A DNA stretch of 64,000 bases from Paralichthys olivaceus (lineage: Eukaryota; Chordata; Actinopteri; Pleuronectiformes; Paralichthyidae): NCBI RefSeq assembly GCF_024713975.1, contig NC_091103.1:4096001-4160000 (forward strand), written 5' to 3'. Positions 12,081-22,399 of this stretch are shown here, piece after piece. Under the pieces are notes generated by a model. It was not told where the DNA came from. It searched no databases and worked only from the letters and a program-made list of their open reading frames with translations. A program made the translations under genes and the position numbers. Every line of letters begins with the position of its first letter. Positions within the stretch are counted from its first letter, which is position 1.

Positions 12081-12424
12081 TTGCTTATAGTGTATGATAC
12101 AAATTTCACCACACCAATTTCAGAAAAAAACTTTATTTAAAAATAAAAAAGTCCTTTTTTTTTTAATCAACTGCCTGATTCAAACTTTTGGCTTTGGTAT
12201 GTTCTTCTTGAGGTTGTATTCATTCCAAACATGCCACAACTCAAACTGAACAGACTTTATCCCACAAAACAGTCACTAGAAAATTGAAGCTACAAATCAA
12301 ATCTTGGAAATATTATGTCCTCTTAACTTTGGGTGATTAGTGGGGGCTCGGACAGGAGTGACATGCTGCTTCCCAGTCCCTGTTCCACACTCATGATGCT
12401 TCCATCCCCTAATCTTGACTGCAG

Positions 12425-12465
12425 ATGCAAATAGTCTGAAAAACGTCCCTACCAAACATTTGCAT
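12425..12465. promoter_or_regulatory. Two octamer (POU2F) sites upstream of pou2af2
   Basis: ATGCAAAT occurs at 12425-12432 and its reverse complement ATTTGCAT at 12458-12465. The sites are in opposite orientation, 25 bp apart edge to edge, about 280-320 bp before the pou2af2 start codon. Both are perfect matches to the canonical octamer bound by POU2F proteins, the partners of the OCA proteins. A third perfect site lies in intron 1 (13417-13424). Function is inferred. Confidence 0.5.
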
Positions 12466-12743
12466 TTAAACAAATAGATAAAGGTCATTTTGAAAAGCTG
12501 CCTCCTCATGACTGCAGTGTGAGGTGGCATGTTCCATGTGTCCCTGCCCTCCTGACAGCGTGGTTAAAGCTCCCAGCGTGGCACGCCACACCACTCAGTA
12601 TGGTGCTGCACACAGGGATTCAACTACTGTAGGCAAATAGAGCAGAGGGACAACAGAGAGGCCTGTCTGTGTGTTTGTGTGTCTGTGTCTATATGTGTGT
12701 ACTTGTGTGAGTGGGTGTGTGTATCAGACTGCTCAACAGCATC

Positions 12744-12753
12744 ATGGACACAG
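12744..12753 (+). CDS. pou2af2: pou2af2 coding exon 1 (10 nt)
   Basis: ATG GAC ACA G followed by donor gtgaga. Phase 1 joins to 'aa tat tcg' of exon 2, giving MDTEYSKRVYQG. The choice rests on phase, the strong donor and the matching tiny first exons of the two paralogues. An upstream non-coding exon or other start cannot be excluded. Confidence 0.72.
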
Positions 12754-12801
12754 GTGAGACTAAATTGTTCATATATTGATGTCTCTCATTCTGTTGCTGA
12801 A

Positions 12802-12848
<47 letters not shown>

Positions 12849-15800
12849 TTTTACTTTTTAGATTAAGTGCATGGGAACAGTTTAAAGTGTATTCTGGATG
12901 ACATTATTGGACGACATCCGTGCAAATCAACAGTCTCCTTTGCTGATGCTAATATCTCATAATAAGTTGATCAGTTAAGTGTCATCAGACAAGGACAAAA
13001 GTCATTTTTGTTTTAAATTTACATATATCCATGTTTGATATTTGAACATTTGTAATGTCATTCATAACTTTAAATATGCAATAACTATTCACAAGATGAT
13101 AGATTTCATAGCTTATCGAAAAGATCCATTCAATCCGTGATCTTTGGTTTTTTTGCATGCAATATTCATCTGCAAATTAAATTTTGCATTCTCATTAATG
13201 GTTCTGCTTCCTAGGAATGTCTCCTTCTCACATGCAAACGTTTGAGATTTATGAAAAGCAACGTAATATCAAATGATCTGCTGTCATGATGCACGCTCAC
13301 AGTATTTCTAATTTTTATTTAAATGTTTGATTCTCTTGCAATACTGTTTTTTTTTTTAAACGCCAGTCTTCCTTTAGTTTGTGAGCAGGTGTTTGTAAAT
13401 TGCATATTTTTAAACCATTTGCATCGACCAAACCAAAGGCAATTTCCATGGCATTTACACACCAATCCCAAAGAGTCATTCTCTTATCCTATATGCATAA
13501 AACTGTGAAACATTCAAATGAACACACATTTGTGGGGATGGATGAAAATTTGTATGAAGTTGTGTTGCAAGTCAAACTGTTTCTGGATTTGTATCCGATG
13601 TGTATTCACACTCTCTTCTTCTGATCTGTCCAGAATATTCGAAGCGAGTGTACCAAGGCGTCAGAGTCAAGCATACAGTCAAAGACCTGCTGGCAGAGAA
13701 GAGATCCCGACAGACAAATGGGCCCAGATACAGTGTAAGCACAATCTCCTCTAAACTGCTCTGCTTTTGTTCCTTCTTGTCTCTTCCCACTTCATTTGTC
13801 TCCCAAACCAAACAGCACGGCCACAGTTGACATTCTGTTGGGCAACACAATTAAGAGGTCGCTTTTAAAGAATCTCTTCTCCTTGTTTACATTTCGTCTT
13901 GTTTTGTGGACCAACGATCCATGGTGGATCCATTGACCGCCTGTACCTCCCCCCTCTGTCTCCGCTCCCCTCAAGTGCTTGCAAAGCCAATCTGTAAATA
14001 GCCGAACGTGGTGTGTGTAGAGAGAGACACAAAGCGCCAGGGCCCATCCTGACCTCACAAAAGAACACTGACACAATGATCGCAACGGCGAAGGCCGTGA
14101 TCTCCCAGAAGCTGGCCCGAGGTGGAGGCAGGGGTGTGGTGGGAGGATTGAGGTGGACGGGGAGCATAGAGAACCAGAAAAAGGGCAGTGTAGGAGGCTG
14201 TCTATGCAAAGTTTGATCCATGCACACCTGCCAGCTGACATTGTCCTCTGCTGTGTTCAGGCTGCAGACAAACCTCCTATTGTTGTCTCAGAAACACACA
14301 CACATGCAATCAGAAAATAGACGTCTGCATGCACAAGCAAGACGGGCTTTTCATTTTCCACAAACTGCCTGTCAAAAGGCTTTCACACAGCAGTGTTCAC
14401 TGTTTGGTTTCTGTTCAGCATCGGCATGTCCACTCTATAGATATGCAGCCCGCTAACCACCGAGGTAATGAGGAGACTGCATGAAACACACAAGAGGAAA
14501 TACAATTAGATTTAACAAAAAGAATGTCCGAAAATGACCCCTCTCTAATTCAGGAGTATAAAAAAAAAAATAAATGTTGAGGTTTGTAACTTGAGTGCAT
14601 GTAGAAGAAAAGATGTCATCCATCAGGTCGATGCACTGTGATGTGGAGGATTCTGAGTGAGAAGAGAGACTGGTGGTGATTTAAACTCAGATTTTGTGGA
14701 GCTGAGCTGATGTGGGAGATGAAACACAGGCAGCAAATTAACGGTAGACTTGTAAATCAAATGAAAAGACCCATGAACAGACCCAAACTAACAATGAAAT
14801 GATCCTAACATTAAGTATCCAGCTCCTGATCCTGTCTCTGATGTAGAGCTCCATTCTTTGCCAAAGATTTTTTTCCCTAAAGATTTCTTCATAACTATAA
14901 CCTCAACTGCATATGACTCAATGTTTATCAGATGACGACATGAAATGTTCTGCTGAGACATTGTTGTCCTGAACATGCTCAGGCTAATTTCTACTCTGAC
15001 ATGAACGGAGCAAAAGCAGAGTGTTTGGAACGTGATGAGCTCCATGTTGGAACAATATGTTCATGCAAGTGGAAGCATTGTGGGTTGGAGAGGAAATAAG
15101 TGTCTCTGTCAGGGGTCAATGAGTCCACAGATGAGACAGCTTCTGCCTTTGAGTCTTGAAAAGAGGAATGAATGAAAAACTCTCTAACCACTGGAATGAC
15201 AGCATTAACAAAATACTTAAAACCCTCTTTCATTTTTAAAAAATATCAAATTATTATAGATTCCAAAACGTTTACAATGAAGAAGCATCTTTAGATAAAA
15301 TAAAATCAGCATTAGAGCGAACTCTATGTAATTCTTGACGAATTAAAATTGAGTTAATAATCAATAAAACACACCCTTTGACTCCAAAACACTGAGGAGC
15401 TGTGCTGCTATAGTGTCAGTCTAATATGATGAGAAGCTAATGGTGGATAACTTTAGATATTGTGATGTCATGAGAGGATGTGTCATAGAGGGGAGATACA
15501 TTCCATCCCGGTGGCTGTCGCAAGGACTACAACCCACCATGGCCTCCATTAAAGAACTACAAAACCCATAGTCAGCAGGGCAGTCAGAACAAGGATTGTT
15601 GCCCAGCTGAACGATATTTAGCTGATCGCCCCAGGGAGGGGGCTGAGAGGGAAGTGAACAGAGCAGATGAAGAAGAGACTCTGAGGTGGAGGGAGAGGCA
15701 GTTCTGTTGTTAGTTGACAATGAAGACAGTGAACGAGAGTTTTTGATTCAAATACGTGGTTTTGTTCGTTTATCTGCTGACTACAAGAGTTAAGTTAACC

Positions 15801-17522
15801 TGTTAAAAGAAAACAGTGGATTTAAGTTGGAAAGCAAAGCCTGTCTGTCTTCATTTCCTGCACCCGCACCTCAAAAGCTCCAAGAGGAAAGATCCCGACC
15901 TCTCAAGACATCACAATATTTACAGCCAAGTATGACTGTTCACTACTTATTCTACCTTTACTCTATGTTTTTATGTTCACTGTTACAGCCAAACTCTCTC
16001 ATTAAGGCAGTGAGACTGTGACTGTTCCATCAACACACAACTTTAAATAATCTGATGCTGTTTTCTTTGGTTAAAGCATTTTCACATTGTCCATAGGGAA
16101 TATAATCAAACTGGCACTCACTCATTTATAATACACACCAGCCATTGTTGTATTATTGTTTTACACACGCTTTCATGACACAGATACAATAACCACAGTG
16201 AGCGTACCACCTGCATCTTGTCCAGCAGAGAAACCAAAAAGAGAAACCTTTTCATGCTAACATTTTTAAACAACACTATGCAACTTTCCCCACTTAAAAT
16301 AGCAGCTTTAATATTAGTTTGAAGTTAAATTGATAAGAAAATGGTTCTGCTTTCATTCACGCTCCTCACACTGAATGTCTGTTCCTGCTTCACTTAACTT
16401 CGGTGAGCGGGTACAATCTCCTGTGAGATGCAATGAACTGACTGACGGTCGTAGCTTCGATTGGTGCCCAGCAAGTTCACAAGTTCAGTATGTTAGAGAG
16501 TGAGAAAAGCCAATGAGGGAAATTGTAAAGCATGGAGTTGAAGAACTGAGCTTAGAAATTGTATTTACCATTTGAAAAGGGAGTATCCTCTCATTGTCTG
16601 AAAGAGACAGGTTTAGAAAAAAGAATTTAATATGGCCCATGTGTAGAAAAATTCACAAAATGCACCTTGACGTTGGTTGCCACCCGTCAATAAACCAAAA
16701 GAGGAAGAAGCAACGCAGAGCTGTATATCAGTTCAAAAGACATAGAAGCCATTAAAACCATCGTTTATCTGAAAATTCAGCCAGGAAACCGTTAAAATAT
16801 GAGGAATTCTAAACAGAGTTTGGTAGATTTGTAACAGCCGCAGCTCTTCTGGTTCAGGAAGCCGGGGATCATGGGTAATATCCTTCATTCCGTTGTGTTT
16901 CAGTTCAGTGAGTGGGACTACGCAGTCGTAGCTCCACTCAAGACATTGATAGATTTAGATTTTCTCAACATGGAAACCATTTGATTGCTCTGACACAGAG
17001 CCACACAGAAATAATCACTGTGTTGCTGCAGAGGGCGCTGTTGCTCGGTAACGGTTACACAGTGAATAAGTTGAACGTGTGTGGTCCATTGATGTTTTCG
17101 AACACACACGGTTCTTCTCACTCCAGAGCCAACCCTGTAAACCAGCTTTGTGTAGCACTGTCACTGCTACTTGAAACACACAGTTAGTGTCTTCGTGACT
17201 GAAGCTCCTGCCCCAACAATGAACAGTTTCACATAGATCCACCTTTATGCAAAATCCAAATCAACTGGGCCTGGACAGCATTTTTATACCTGACAGAGAG
17301 CATGATGGGATGTCACTTGCATTAGTTACTGCTATTTCCTGTTTTTTTACTCACCTTTAATCGTCACCCGTCTGTGTCTGACCTGCAATTCAGCATGTTT
17401 TCGATGCAACGTTCACTTGTGTGATTATAAATGATGCATGAAGACCTAATGATGCACAGTAACATCCATCCACGACTTTCTGATAGTTAATGCTTCTCTT
17501 TCATCCCTGGGAATAAAAGGCC

Positions 17523-17567
<45 letters not shown>

Positions 17568-20500
17568 AACTCTGACCACAGCGAGAGTGTCCTCATGTTG
17601 GAACACGGAGATAATATAAAGATCTTACATCATTTCTCTTTACTCAGAACATCTCTTTTAAAGCGGACTGCCTGAACATGCTGATGTTACATAAATGATC
17701 CACGACGGTGACAAATGAATTTCTGTGTGATGTAGAAGAAGTTCACACTTCACAATTCCTCACCTCGCTAAGAGCTAAAAGCAACACCAATGTTAAATCA
17801 TATCATCTAGAAACTAATTATTTCTGCACGGAAGCATGTCTGATAAAATCAAACACAATGGAATAGAACCAAAATAATATGCAATATGGTTAATTTTCAA
17901 AAATAAAGTTGTGAGAAACTGAGAACTTGTACTTGAACTGTATGTTTCAAGTAAGAATATTCTTTAAAAAGATGTGTGTGTAAACTATATTTATAAATGA
18001 TATCTATAGGAAGAGTTTTTCTGTGAAATAAGGTGAAGTACATCCATCATCATCACCCCCCCCCACCCCCACAAATGCACACACGTTGTCTGACTGTCAG
18101 GGCTTGAGTGTGCTGATTTCCATACGCAGCCTTCAGAGATGCACTGAGCCGTACCTGGGCCACATGAGGAAGTCTTGGCACTGGCAAATCACATTCAAAT
18201 TCTGCCCTCAAAATTTGCTTGCCTCCCTCCCAACACGGGCTTAATATCAACTCTTTCATGCTGGCAATATGCAAACAAGCCTGTCCTGGCCAACCTTGTC
18301 CTTGGGACCCTGCGCTGCACGTCTCTGCACTATGCTCCGACTGAAACTGCAGGAATGAAAAATGATAGAATATGTAAGAACATTACATTAATGTTAGTTA
18401 AATATTTAATATGTTCTTTTAATTGAAGATTATATGGAAATGCTGAGCAAACAGGATGGAACACAGGGATTTCACCTCTCCATTGTATTATTTTCCCTGA
18501 AAGTTAACAAATCGATAGGTTGTCCAGTGAATTTGAAAAAAAATTTCTAAGATACTACAGTGAGATGAGAAATATTAAATAAAATATTGTATGTGTCAGA
18601 GTAAAATTAAAGAGCAACTTTAAATGATCACATGATTATCAACATGTATCATCTTATATCTGACGTATTATTAATTCTTAAAAAAAGAAATACCAGGAAA
18701 AATAAAATAAGAATAATAATACAAACATAATTTTACTTCAGTACTGTAGGACGTAATTTGTTTAACTAATTCTTGAATGTATCATATGTCAATACAGTAT
18801 ATTAATAAATATAAGATAAAAGTAAACAGTTAAAATGGAAAGGAAAAGAGTTGTGCTGGTGAAAACGTAGAATAAAAATCCACAAATTCAGACCAGATGT
18901 CTGGAGCCTCACTCTTCTCTTCTACTTTTAAATATGATCTTACTTTTTGTGTTCACACACGTTTGTGGACTTCTGGTCACTGTTTGAATTACCCTGTGCT
19001 GTCATGTCTTTGCAACACTAAATTTCTATTATAATAGATTTTTGCCATTTAACAATTATTATGATTAAAACAACAATAATAAGAATAATTATTATACAAA
19101 TGGAATCACCCCATCTGTATTATTTATTCTGTGTTTTTGGGATTGTGCTGATTCCTGGGCCTGTACACTGAGTCTATGTATTTGCTGCACTGTCCTCTGT
19201 CGTCCAAGCACAAACAAAGAAAAGATCCTTTACACACATTTTTGTCATTTTAGAGATTTAAAAAAAATTGGTGCTAAATTAGAAATAAAACCAAACCGAA
19301 TAATACAAGATCAAAATCCTTTGTGTGCTTCAACCTCCTCCAGGGTTACTGGGGGTCTCAAGGTTCTGGCACTGTTGAGGGAGACTGGCTGTAAATGGGA
19401 CGAACCCTTCTTGAGCTAACTTGCGCTAACCGTCTAAATTTGGTTGCACTTGTTGAGCCAACATTATTATGAAAAGAGATGTTACAAAAGAACTGTCTTA
19501 ATGAAGGCCAGGGTTTGAAATAAAAAAAAGTGGCATCATGAAATAAAACTTTAATTGGATGAAATGTTATGAAACAAAAGCTCATGACTAAGAACATTAA
19601 AACCTCACGTGAGACTGAAAGAAACACTTTCTCCTTTGTCTCCATTATAAACACCCTCACAGGTTACTCTATTATTATATTACATTGTTAGGTTGCATGA
19701 TTCACTCCCACTCTCATGTTTTTACCACAGGGAGGATCGACCACTCCGCCTTCCTTTGTTCAGATGCCAGGTGAGAATCTGCTGCTCATAGATCTTCATC
19801 ATTCACTCTTCACTTCTGCAAAATACATCTGCCAACACAGTCTCCATCAGCTCTGTCATGATCACTCTGAGTTTTACTACAGACCCCAGTTAATGTTCTG
19901 ACACAACCTGTGTAAGAGCTGTACTCCTGCTGTGAAGATTTGATGTATGTTGTTCCCTGCAGGGTCTCACATGTTGCCCAGCTACTATGGCGTGAGGCGT
20001 CCCTTCATCTCCGACTCAGACTACTGTCCGTCCACCAAGCAGTTCTCCCCTGACGTCTACACCTCCAGCCTCGGAGGTAAACCTCTGGGCTGCGAGCCGT
20101 CCGCGATGACCGGCTACTCCTCCCTCATTGACAGCTACTACCCAGAGGGCTATGGTGATTACCGCAGCGCCGCCGCCTTCTCCAGCTCTGGAGGATCCTT
20201 CCTGCCCTCGTCGGCCCTCTCATCCCTGCTACCTCCCTTCAACGGAGAGTCCTCACATCTGTTTCTGGTAGGAGGCAGTATCAGGGTTTGTGTCAGAAAG
20301 CAGTAATTTACAGCTCTTATCTAAACAAGGTTACAAAGTGTTTCACATAGTCCAGAGACTTTCTTAAATAAGATTTAAAGAGAAACCCAACAGCTCCCAC
20401 TCAGTGAAGAGAGAATGATCATGACCATTCAACCTCACAAATCATATGTGATTAATGCAATAACTCATGGACTTAGGGAAAACATATAAATATGTGTTCC

Positions 20501-22152
20501 CCATAAAAATAAAATAAATGTGTCGGCCACATCACTGGTATAGCAAGTGACGAATGCGTGTGCTAAGTGAAACGAAACAGTTTTGAGGTTCATATGAGAA
20601 CCTGTATTTTGAAAGTTATGAACCCATCTTTTAAAACCTAGTGCATGCTGGTAAAAGCTCCGTATGTTTTCTCTGATATTTAGAGAAAAGCATCCACTCT
20701 TCATCTTGAGAGAGAGAGTTGAGCTTTTATTCTTCTGAAAATACAAATCTGCCGTCATTTGACTGCAGCTCATCTCCGTAGCGTCAAGTTTCAAACAGCT
20801 ACAGTGTGTGATGTGCTTTGCCACATGTCCATTTGGTTCCATGTCCTTTTACATTTGCTAGATAGTGACAGCGAGGATCACCGGTCAGAATCAAACACAT
20901 GCATCTGCATGCATCAGGACGTCCCTACTTCTGGTTGTTTTGTTCATCTGTTTCCGTCAATGCCCACTGTAAAATAAAGGAAAGGTCCCAGTTTGTGTGG
21001 TGTCTGCTTCTAACAGGCGTTAGACGCTGAGACGACCCTGTGCTGAAAATGTGTCTCAGAGCTGTAGCCACTGGTTTTATTGGAAAGGTTTTTTGAGCTT
21101 GAGGCGTTGCGGTGGGCTTTTTTTTTTTTTTAAACGGGATTCTTTCTTTACAACCTGGAGGTATGCAGTTAAACAGATGTGGGGCAAGTGAGGTGGTTGA
21201 ATGAAAGACTGTTGAGTTGCAGATGGGAAATGTAGTCTCCACCACATCTGGCCCTTCATTTTAAAAACTGGATTAACTGATCTTCTTGTTTTGCCACTTA
21301 GAGGCAGTGTAAACAAGCTGTGAAGACAGGTTCTTTTTTGGTGTTGCTGATTGCTCAAGGAGATATGTCTCTGGGTTTTAACGTCTTTTACAGTGTTGAT
21401 GAATTAGTGTCACGGTGTTGTGATTAATATTTAAGTTAAACTGAAACTAAAACAGGAAATGTAATATTTGTTCAATCTTGTAAGAACCACCAGCAGCATT
21501 GTTTTTACCTTAACTGTCACTTTAAAATCCAAAATTGAAAGCATAATTGAATGCAGCATGAATGGCCTTTTCATTGGCATCAGTGAATCAGGGAAAAAAT
21601 AAATGAGATCACAAAAGAGCTGCTGTTCTCATGTAACAGTGCTCCAGTATCTGATGGTGGACGTGGAGGAAATACATGGTTCAATGATTCATCCTCTCCT
21701 CTCTTGTCTTTCCACTTCAGAGAGACTCATGGGAGCAGTCGGTTCCAGAGCCAGTATCCCAGGTGGAGGCTCTCTGTCCTGACAGCCTTGCCTCCGTCAG
21801 CGTCCCGCCCTCCATGCCCAGTCCAGAGCCCCCGGGTAGCCCCTCCCAGTACCGGTCCACCAGCCGAGGCTCCTCCATGTGCTCCGTCCCCGCCAGCCAG
21901 CCCTACAGCCTGCACTCTCTGGAGGAAGCCCACTACCACTCTTTAACCAGCAGCTCCTATATCACCCCCTCCTCCTCCTTCACCTGCCCTCCATATATGA
22001 GCAGTCCTGCCAGCGATCTGGTGTCCAAGATGGTTACGGAGGAGTCCGACGGCCACGGCAGCCTCCCAAACAATGTCGAGGCTCAGGCCTCCTGGGCAAA
22101 AGAGGACGGGGTGAGCCCCTGGTCGCCCTATGAGATCAGGAGGGCATACTGA
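12744..22152 (+). CDS. pou2af2: POU class 2 homeobox associating factor 2 (OCA-T1), five coding exons
   Basis: Joined coding exons 12744-12753, 13634-13734, 19731-19770, 19963-20267 and 21721-22152 give 295 aa. Residues 2-37 form the OCA peptide (YSKRVYQGVRVKHTVKDLLA), which in this family contacts a POU2F POU domain and octamer DNA. Residues 38-152 include PSFVQMPGSHML, SYYGVRRPF and SLIDSYYPEGYGDY, hallmarks I recall from mammalian POU2AF2 (C11orf53). The last exon begins RDSWEQS, continues serine/proline rich, and ends KEDGVSPWSPYEIRRAY. The mammalian protein is of similar length, near 288 aa. OCA-T1 is known as a nuclear coactivator of POU2F3 in mammalian tuft cells; the role in fish is inferred. 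All junctions have GT/AG and phases agree (1, 0, 1, 0). pou2af3 follows on the same strand 3.2 kb downstream. Confidence 0.93.
12805..12844. repeat. (AT)20 microsatellite
   Basis: Uninterrupted AT dinucleotides inside pou2af2 intron 1, about 50 bp after exon 1. Confidence 0.95.
13634..13734 (+). CDS. pou2af2: pou2af2 coding exon 2, OCA peptide
   Basis: The acceptor is 'gatctgtccag' and the donor 'gtaagc'. The 101 nt encode the conserved YSKRVYQGVRVKHTVKDLLA block plus EKRSRQTNGPRYS. The length is exactly that of pou2af3 exon 2. The exon ends in phase 0. Confidence 0.93.
13735..19730. other. pou2af2: pou2af2 intron 2 (6.0 kb)
   Basis: Holds a (GA)n microsatellite at 17526-17560 and a C-rich run near 18053-18071. 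Several open frames occur between 13.8 and 14.2 kb on both strands but have no splice or homology support. Nothing else recognisable. Confidence 0.8.
17526..17560. repeat. (GA)n microsatellite
   Basis: About 17 GA units in pou2af2 intron 2. Confidence 0.95.
19731..19770 (+). CDS. pou2af2: pou2af2 coding exon 3 (40 nt)
   Basis: The acceptor is 'gtttttaccacag' and the donor 'gtgaga'. It encodes GGSTTPPSFVQMP plus the first base of the next glycine. It enters in phase 0 and leaves in phase 1. The 40-nt length equals that of pou2af1 exon 3. Confidence 0.9.
19963..20267 (+). CDS. pou2af2: pou2af2 coding exon 4
   Basis: The acceptor is 'gttccctgcag' and the donor 'gtagga'. 305 nt encode GSHMLPSYYGVRRPF through LLPPFNGESSHLFL. 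The region is rich in Tyr, Ser and Pro, typical of an unstructured activation region. Confidence 0.92.
21721..22152 (+). CDS. pou2af2: pou2af2 terminal coding exon 5
   Basis: The acceptor is 'ctttccacttcag'. 143 codons follow to TGA at 22150-22152. It starts RDSWEQSVPE and ends WSPYEIRRAY. Codon third positions are GC-rich compared with the flanks, as in the other terminal exons here. Confidence 0.93.
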   Translation, partial: RDSWEQSVPEPVSQVEALCPDSLASVSVPPSMPSPEPPGSPSQYRSTSRGSSMCSVPASQPYSLHSLEEAHYHSLTSSSYITPSSSFTCPPYMSSPASDLVSKMVTEESDGHGSLPNNVEAQASWAKEDGVSPWSPYEIRRAY

Positions 22153-22380
22153 CTGGATGACAGGCTACTGGGTCAGAATATAGAGGAAGGTGGAAGTTTC
22201 ACAGACAGTGCAGAGACAATTCTGGGACTTGTTTTGTAAAAAGGACAATTTTAATTGCATCCATAGCATCAAGGTGTCCATATGTCCATATTACAGTGTG
22301 ATGGCAACTTTCCTATTTATTGTCATTTTTGTTTGGTTTATATGATAAAGAGTGGAGAAATAACTTGTGATAAGCTCTAA

Positions 22381-22386
22381 AATAAA
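22381..22386 (+). terminator. pou2af2: pou2af2 polyadenylation signal candidate
   Basis: AATAAA lies 229 bases after the stop codon. A further candidate lies near 23165 (gtaataaagc), so a longer 3' end is possible. Confidence 0.55.
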
Positions 22387-22399
22387 AAATGACAAACAA

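Larger units (their letters stand above)
9664..12424. other. Intergenic region upstream of pou2af2
   Basis: AT-rich unique sequence with a partial MITE copy (11139-11269), a dispersed repeat copy (about 11935-12080) and one exon-like minus-strand reading frame (10642-10871), each listed separately. I see no other gene, RNA or promoter signal here. Confidence 0.6.

Noticed and set aside
13792-14241. 149-codon minus-strand frame in pou2af2 intron 2
   Set aside because: Overlaps several other open frames in a GC-richer patch, has low-complexity Pro/Ser/Arg composition, no splice support and no recognisable domain.
16400-17240. Overlapping short frames on both strands around 16.9-17.2 kb
   Set aside because: No splice sites in matching phase and no relation to pou2af2; ordinary intronic sequence.
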